64,000 bases of DNA from Companilactobacillus musae (GTDB taxonomy: Bacteria; Bacillota; Bacilli; Lactobacillales; Lactobacillaceae). This document shows, piece after piece, positions 61,468 to 64,000 of the stretch (positions are counted from its first letter, which is position 1; every line of letters begins with the position of its first letter). Under the pieces are notes generated by a model that saw only the letters and a list, made by a program, of their open reading frames with translations, ran no database searches and was not told the DNA's origin. The DNA is taken from the NCBI RefSeq assembly GCF_003967595.1, contig NZ_BIFW01000005.1, forward strand, positions 124,001 to 188,000, read 5' to 3'. The translations under genes were made by a program, and so were the position numbers.

Positions 61468-62475
61468 TTATAGTAAGTGAATACCATTTTCATCACACTT
61501 TTTACGTAAGTCTTCAGGCCAAACTGCAGCTTGAACTTCACCGACGTGAGCTTTACCTAGTAGCAACATGCAGAGACGTGATTGTCCGATACCACCACCG
61601 ATTGTATAAGGAAGTTTGCCAGCTAAAAGCATCTTGTGGAATGGTAGTGAAGCACGATCTTCAGCGTGAGCCATCTTTAGTTGTTCTTTCATTGATTCTT
61701 CAGAAACACGAATACCCATACTTGAAATTTCAAGGGCGTGTTGTAAAGGTTCATACCAGAACAAGATATCACCGTTTAGTTTCCAGTCATCGTAATCAGG
61801 GGCACGACCGTCATGACGTTTACCACTCTTCATGGGTCCACCGATTTGCATTAAGAAGACAGCACCGTATTCTTTACAGATAGCATCTTCACGTTCTTTA
61901 GGTGTCTTATCAGGCCATCTGTCTTCTAGTTCTTGAGTTGTAACGAAGTGAATTTCATCAGGTAAGTGATGAACAGCCTTAGGGAACTTGTACCAAACTT
62001 CATGTTCCATATGTTTGATAACTTTGAAGATTTGTTTAACAGTACTTTCCAAAGTTTCAGTTGTACGTTCATCTTTAGCAATGATTTTTTCCCAATCCCA
62101 TTGGTCAACGTAGATTGAGTGAATGTTATCAAGATCTTCATCTTTTCTGATAGCGTTCATGTTTGTGTAGATACCTTCGTGCATTCCAAAGTCATAACGT
62201 TTCAAAGCAAGACGTTTCCATTTAGCTAATGAGTGAACAATTTCGATTGTTTCGCCAGGAATACCCTTCATAGTGAAGGAAACAGGTGATTCAACACCAT
62301 TAAGGTTATCATTCAAACCAGTACCTTTTTCGACCATCATTGGTGCTGATAGACGAGATAGGTTTAATTCTTTACCAAATTCATCTTGAAAAGTTTCACG
62401 GATGTATTGGATAGCCTTTTGTGTTTCTTTAACAGATAGTTTTGGATCGTAGTCCTTAGGTATAATCAAGTCCAT
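61468..62475 (-). CDS. asnA: Aspartate-ammonia ligase (asparagine synthetase A)
   Basis: 335 residues. The class II synthetase-like core is visible in [64 protein letters not shown] and, near the end, [21 protein letters not shown]. Reaction: L-aspartate + NH4+ + ATP to L-asparagine + AMP + PPi. AGGAGAG precedes the ATG on this strand. Expression is governed by the T-box leader at 62543-62835 with an Asn specifier. Length normal for the family. Confidence 0.94.
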   Translation of the reverse strand: MDLIIPKDYDPKLSVKETQKAIQYIRETFQDEFGKELNLSRLSAPMMVEKGTGLNDNLNGVESPVSFTMKGIPGETIEIVHSLAKWKRLALKRYDFGMHEGIYTNMNAIRKDEDLDNIHSIYVDQWDWEKIIAKDERTTETLESTVKQIFKVIKHMEHEVWYKFPKAVHHLPDEIHFVTTQELEDRWPDKTPKEREDAICKEYGAVFLMQIGGPMKSGKRHDGRAPDYDDWKLNGDILFWYEPLQHALEISSMGIRVSEESMKEQLKMAHAEDRASLPFHKMLLAGKLPYTIGGGIGQSRLCMLLLGKAHVGEVQAAVWPEDLRKKCDENGIHLL

Positions 62476-62542
62476 AATAATTCTCTCCTTAGTTCCTCTA
62501 GCGACTTTGGTCGTTTAGGTATTTTCTTTATGAATGCAAAAT

Positions 62543-62835
62543 AAAAAAGTCTTTCATCTCAGTTATTAAATTAATAATAACTGGGACGAAAGACTTTTCG
62601 CGGTACCACCCAAGTTGCCTATATAAAAATAGACCACCTCAACAAGAGCACTGACATGCTCCACCGATGGTAACGTACCGGTTAACGTCTGAACTTACTT
62701 TGACCGAAGTCATTTGAGCCAGAAACATAAGAAAGTGTTATTCAGAAATTCCATTTACTAATTGGGTTCTCACCATTCCCAACTCACTGTTAGTGTGGAA
62801 AAACTTACTCTTCTTTCTTGTCGTTTTTATCTTGT
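62543..62835 (-). promoter_or_regulatory. T-box riboswitch (tRNA-Asn sensing) controlling asnA
   Basis: On the minus strand the T-box sequence TGGGTGGTACCGCG (62612-62599) is complete. It is followed by a terminator stem AAGTCTTTCGTCCCAGTTAT / ATAACTGAGATGAAAGACTT and a T run (62599-62543), with the competing antiterminator pairing expected. The specifier loop reads GAATAACACTTT with AAC (Asn) at 62739-62737. Stem I precedes it. Low charged tRNA-Asn would allow read-through. Confidence 0.9.
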
Positions 62836-62961
62836 GACACTTATATTAGCATGTTTTTCAAAAAAGTAAATAATAAAATTTGATTTTTATTAATTTTGGC
62901 ATTATTTATTAAAACGCCTTTAATGTAGAAACTGTGTAAAAAAATTATAAAAATATGTGTC

Positions 62962-63447
62962 TTAAAGTATTAATTGATATAGTCTTGAGTCTCGATCAGG
63001 GTAGGGATATGAAGCATTGAAATCCTTACTTGAGACTTGTTTAAAACCGTTTTTTTCATAGAAATAATGTGAACGAGTTTCATTTTCCGGCGTATCAAGG
63101 ACGATTCTTTGAAAGGACTTTTGTTTAGCAAAGGTCAATAATTCTTGGTAAAGTTTTGCACCCAAATGATTAGGCTTTCCTCGATAGTCAGGATAAGTAA
63201 AGAGTTTCTTTAAAACAGCAGTTTTAGAATCCAAGGGAAGTAGGGCAATACTACCGACCACATGATTATTTTCGAGAGCAATCCAGAAGTCGCCACCTTT
63301 TTGTTGATAGTAAGTATCAATTTGAAAAATATCATTCTGTTCATACATCTTGATATTTAATTTGGCTTCGATATTTTGACAGTAATTAATTAGATCAACT
63401 AATTCGGCAAGGTATTGGGGATTATTTTGATAAGAGATTATTTGCAT
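62962..63447 (-). CDS. GNAT-family N-acetyltransferase
   Basis: 161 residues from the ATG at 63447, preceded by GAGGA; the frame runs on to 63492, with an earlier ATG but no ribosome site, and that extension enters the repeat element. WIALENNHVVGSIALLPL, LKKLFTYPDYRGKPNHLGAKLYQELLTFA and SHYFYEKNGFKQV give the acetyl-CoA core. Substrate unknown. Confidence 0.82.
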   Translation of the reverse strand: MQIISYQNNPQYLAELVDLINYCQNIEAKLNIKMYEQNDIFQIDTYYQQKGGDFWIALENNHVVGSIALLPLDSKTAVLKKLFTYPDYRGKPNHLGAKLYQELLTFAKQKSFQRIVLDTPENETRSHYFYEKNGFKQVSSKDFNASYPYPDRDSRLYQLIL

Positions 63448-63484
63448 GGTGTTCCTCATTTTATAAACGTTTAATAAAAAGTTT

Positions 63485-63777
63485 TTACTCAAGCTCGGTT
63501 ACAGTATAAATTTGCCGTCCTCCGCAACAAAGAAAATTGGGCTGGAACGTAGTGGGCACGAATTTGAACCAATTGAAGTTCACAATTGTTTCAAATATCG
63601 GCCTTTATCTAAGTGACTTCGTCACTAAGATAAATTTCACTACTGAGCCCATTTTCTTTGTTGCTCCGGACTAGTGTATTGCTTCGTCTATTAATTATTT
63701 TTAAATCCAACTATAAAAAATTCAGAGTATTTATTTGATTATATGAAATTAAAAAAGTTGTAACCGAACTTGAGTAA
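63485..63777 (+). repeat. Full-length copy of the dispersed repeat element (MITE-like, nested inverted repeats)
   Basis: Outer ends TTACTCAAGCTCGGTTACA (63485-63503) and TGTAACCGAACTTGAGTAA (63759-63777) are inverted with one mismatch. Inner arms GTCCTCCGCAACAAAGAAAA (63517-) and TTTTCTTTGTTGCTCCGGAC (-63671) form a second inverted pair. A third hairpin lies at the centre (63604-63634). No transposase and no clear target duplication are present. Partial copies lie at 17046, 39146 and 60536. The DNA from 63778 to 63923 has no gene. Confidence 0.78.
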
Positions 63778-63923
63778 GGACTAATTAAAGTTTACCGACA
63801 TTTTATCTATATGTATAATTGATAATGTAAATACTAATTATCAAAATATTTGATAATGTATCAATGATGGGAAACCAGTTAGATATGGATTGTAAAAATT
63901 TTGATTGAAATGGGGGAAATATC

Positions 63924-64000
63924 ATGGACCAACAAGGTCTTACTGTAGGTACTTTTGAAGCTAGTATAAATAAAAAAAATGTCAATTTGACGGAGAAGAA
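63924..64000 (+). CDS. Start of an unknown gene (3'-truncated by window edge)
   Basis: 25 codons are visible from ATG 63924, seven bases after TGGGGG. They read MDQQGLTVGTFEASINKKNV and continue open to the end. Nothing can be said of the product; no signal peptide is seen. AT-rich DNA upstream may contain the promoter. Confidence 0.55.
   Translation, partial: MDQQGLTVGTFEASINKKNVNLTEK

Overview
The window looks like chromosomal DNA of a low-GC lactic acid bacterium of the family Lactobacillaceae. The reasons are the AT-rich codon use, the SLAP-type surface-layer repeats, the WxL lectin-like surface proteins, a T-box in front of asnA, PepN, many GGAGG-type ribosome sites, and T-rich terminators after most genes. 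A Companilactobacillus-like species is my guess from the overall look; no rRNA is present to confirm it. No tRNA, CRISPR array, prophage or intact insertion sequence was seen.

Layout. 1-3.2 kb: end of a class A beta-lactamase-like serine hydrolase, a secreted SLAP+CAP protein and a zinc-ribbon membrane protein. 3.5-8.4 kb: a sugar operon (PRD regulator, class II ketose-bisphosphate aldolase, fructose-type PTS IIABC) behind a consensus cre site and a perfect 18-bp palindrome. 8.4-11.5 kb: PadR/membrane protein pair, DUF389 protein, DHFR-like reductase. 11.6-16.3 kb: two paralogous large SLAP-anchored surface proteins. 17-23 kb: feruloyl-esterase-like hydrolase, a LysR-controlled acetyltransferase/SDR/aldo-keto reductase unit, and a Bacillus-like glcU-gdh pair. 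23-28.4 kb: a TetR regulator divergent from two tandem Sir2-like genes, an aldo-keto reductase, HxlR plus quinone-reductase-like MDR, and a broken NTF2-like gene. 28.5-35 kb: a decayed stretch with an IS4-type transposase remnant, two lipoproteins, a LysR/aldo-keto reductase/NmrA unit, a GAPDH 3' fragment, and two 180-bp direct repeats carrying Fst-like toxin remains around a TauE gene. 35-49.4 kb: DUF2798, MazEF, Lrp/SMR, amino-acid permease, LysR/hydrolase, YafY/flavodoxin-fold reductase, cytochrome b5-like protein, VanZ, and a second SDR/ADH/NmrA redox operon with its LysR. 49.5-57 kb: PepN and two WxL lectin-like surface proteins. 57.2-64 kb: Bax-inhibitor-like protein, zinc-ribbon protein, N-formylglutamate amidohydrolase-like enzyme, LytTR/LiaF-like pair, an unknown protein whose N-terminus is read from a dispersed repeat, T-box-controlled asnA, a GNAT, a full copy of the repeat element and the start of an unknown gene.

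How it fits together. The middle 30 kb is unusually rich in small NAD(P)-linked oxidoreductases (three AKRs, three classical SDRs, two NmrA-like proteins, two MDR/ADHs, a nitroreductase, a flavodoxin-fold reductase), each beside its own regulator (LysR x4, TetR, HxlR, YafY). Three of the units share one operator-promoter module, AGTATrC-N7-GTATrCT. It contains the T-N11-A pattern of LysR boxes and lies just upstream of the LysR gene at 30471-31352, which suggests one local regulon. A second LysR (47521-48399) is linked by a different shared 19-bp site to the 44-47 kb operon. The most unusual items are the tandem Sir2-like pair, one of which carries Gln where sirtuins have the catalytic His, and the repeat element with nested inverted repeats that has been captured as coding sequence at 60.5 kb.
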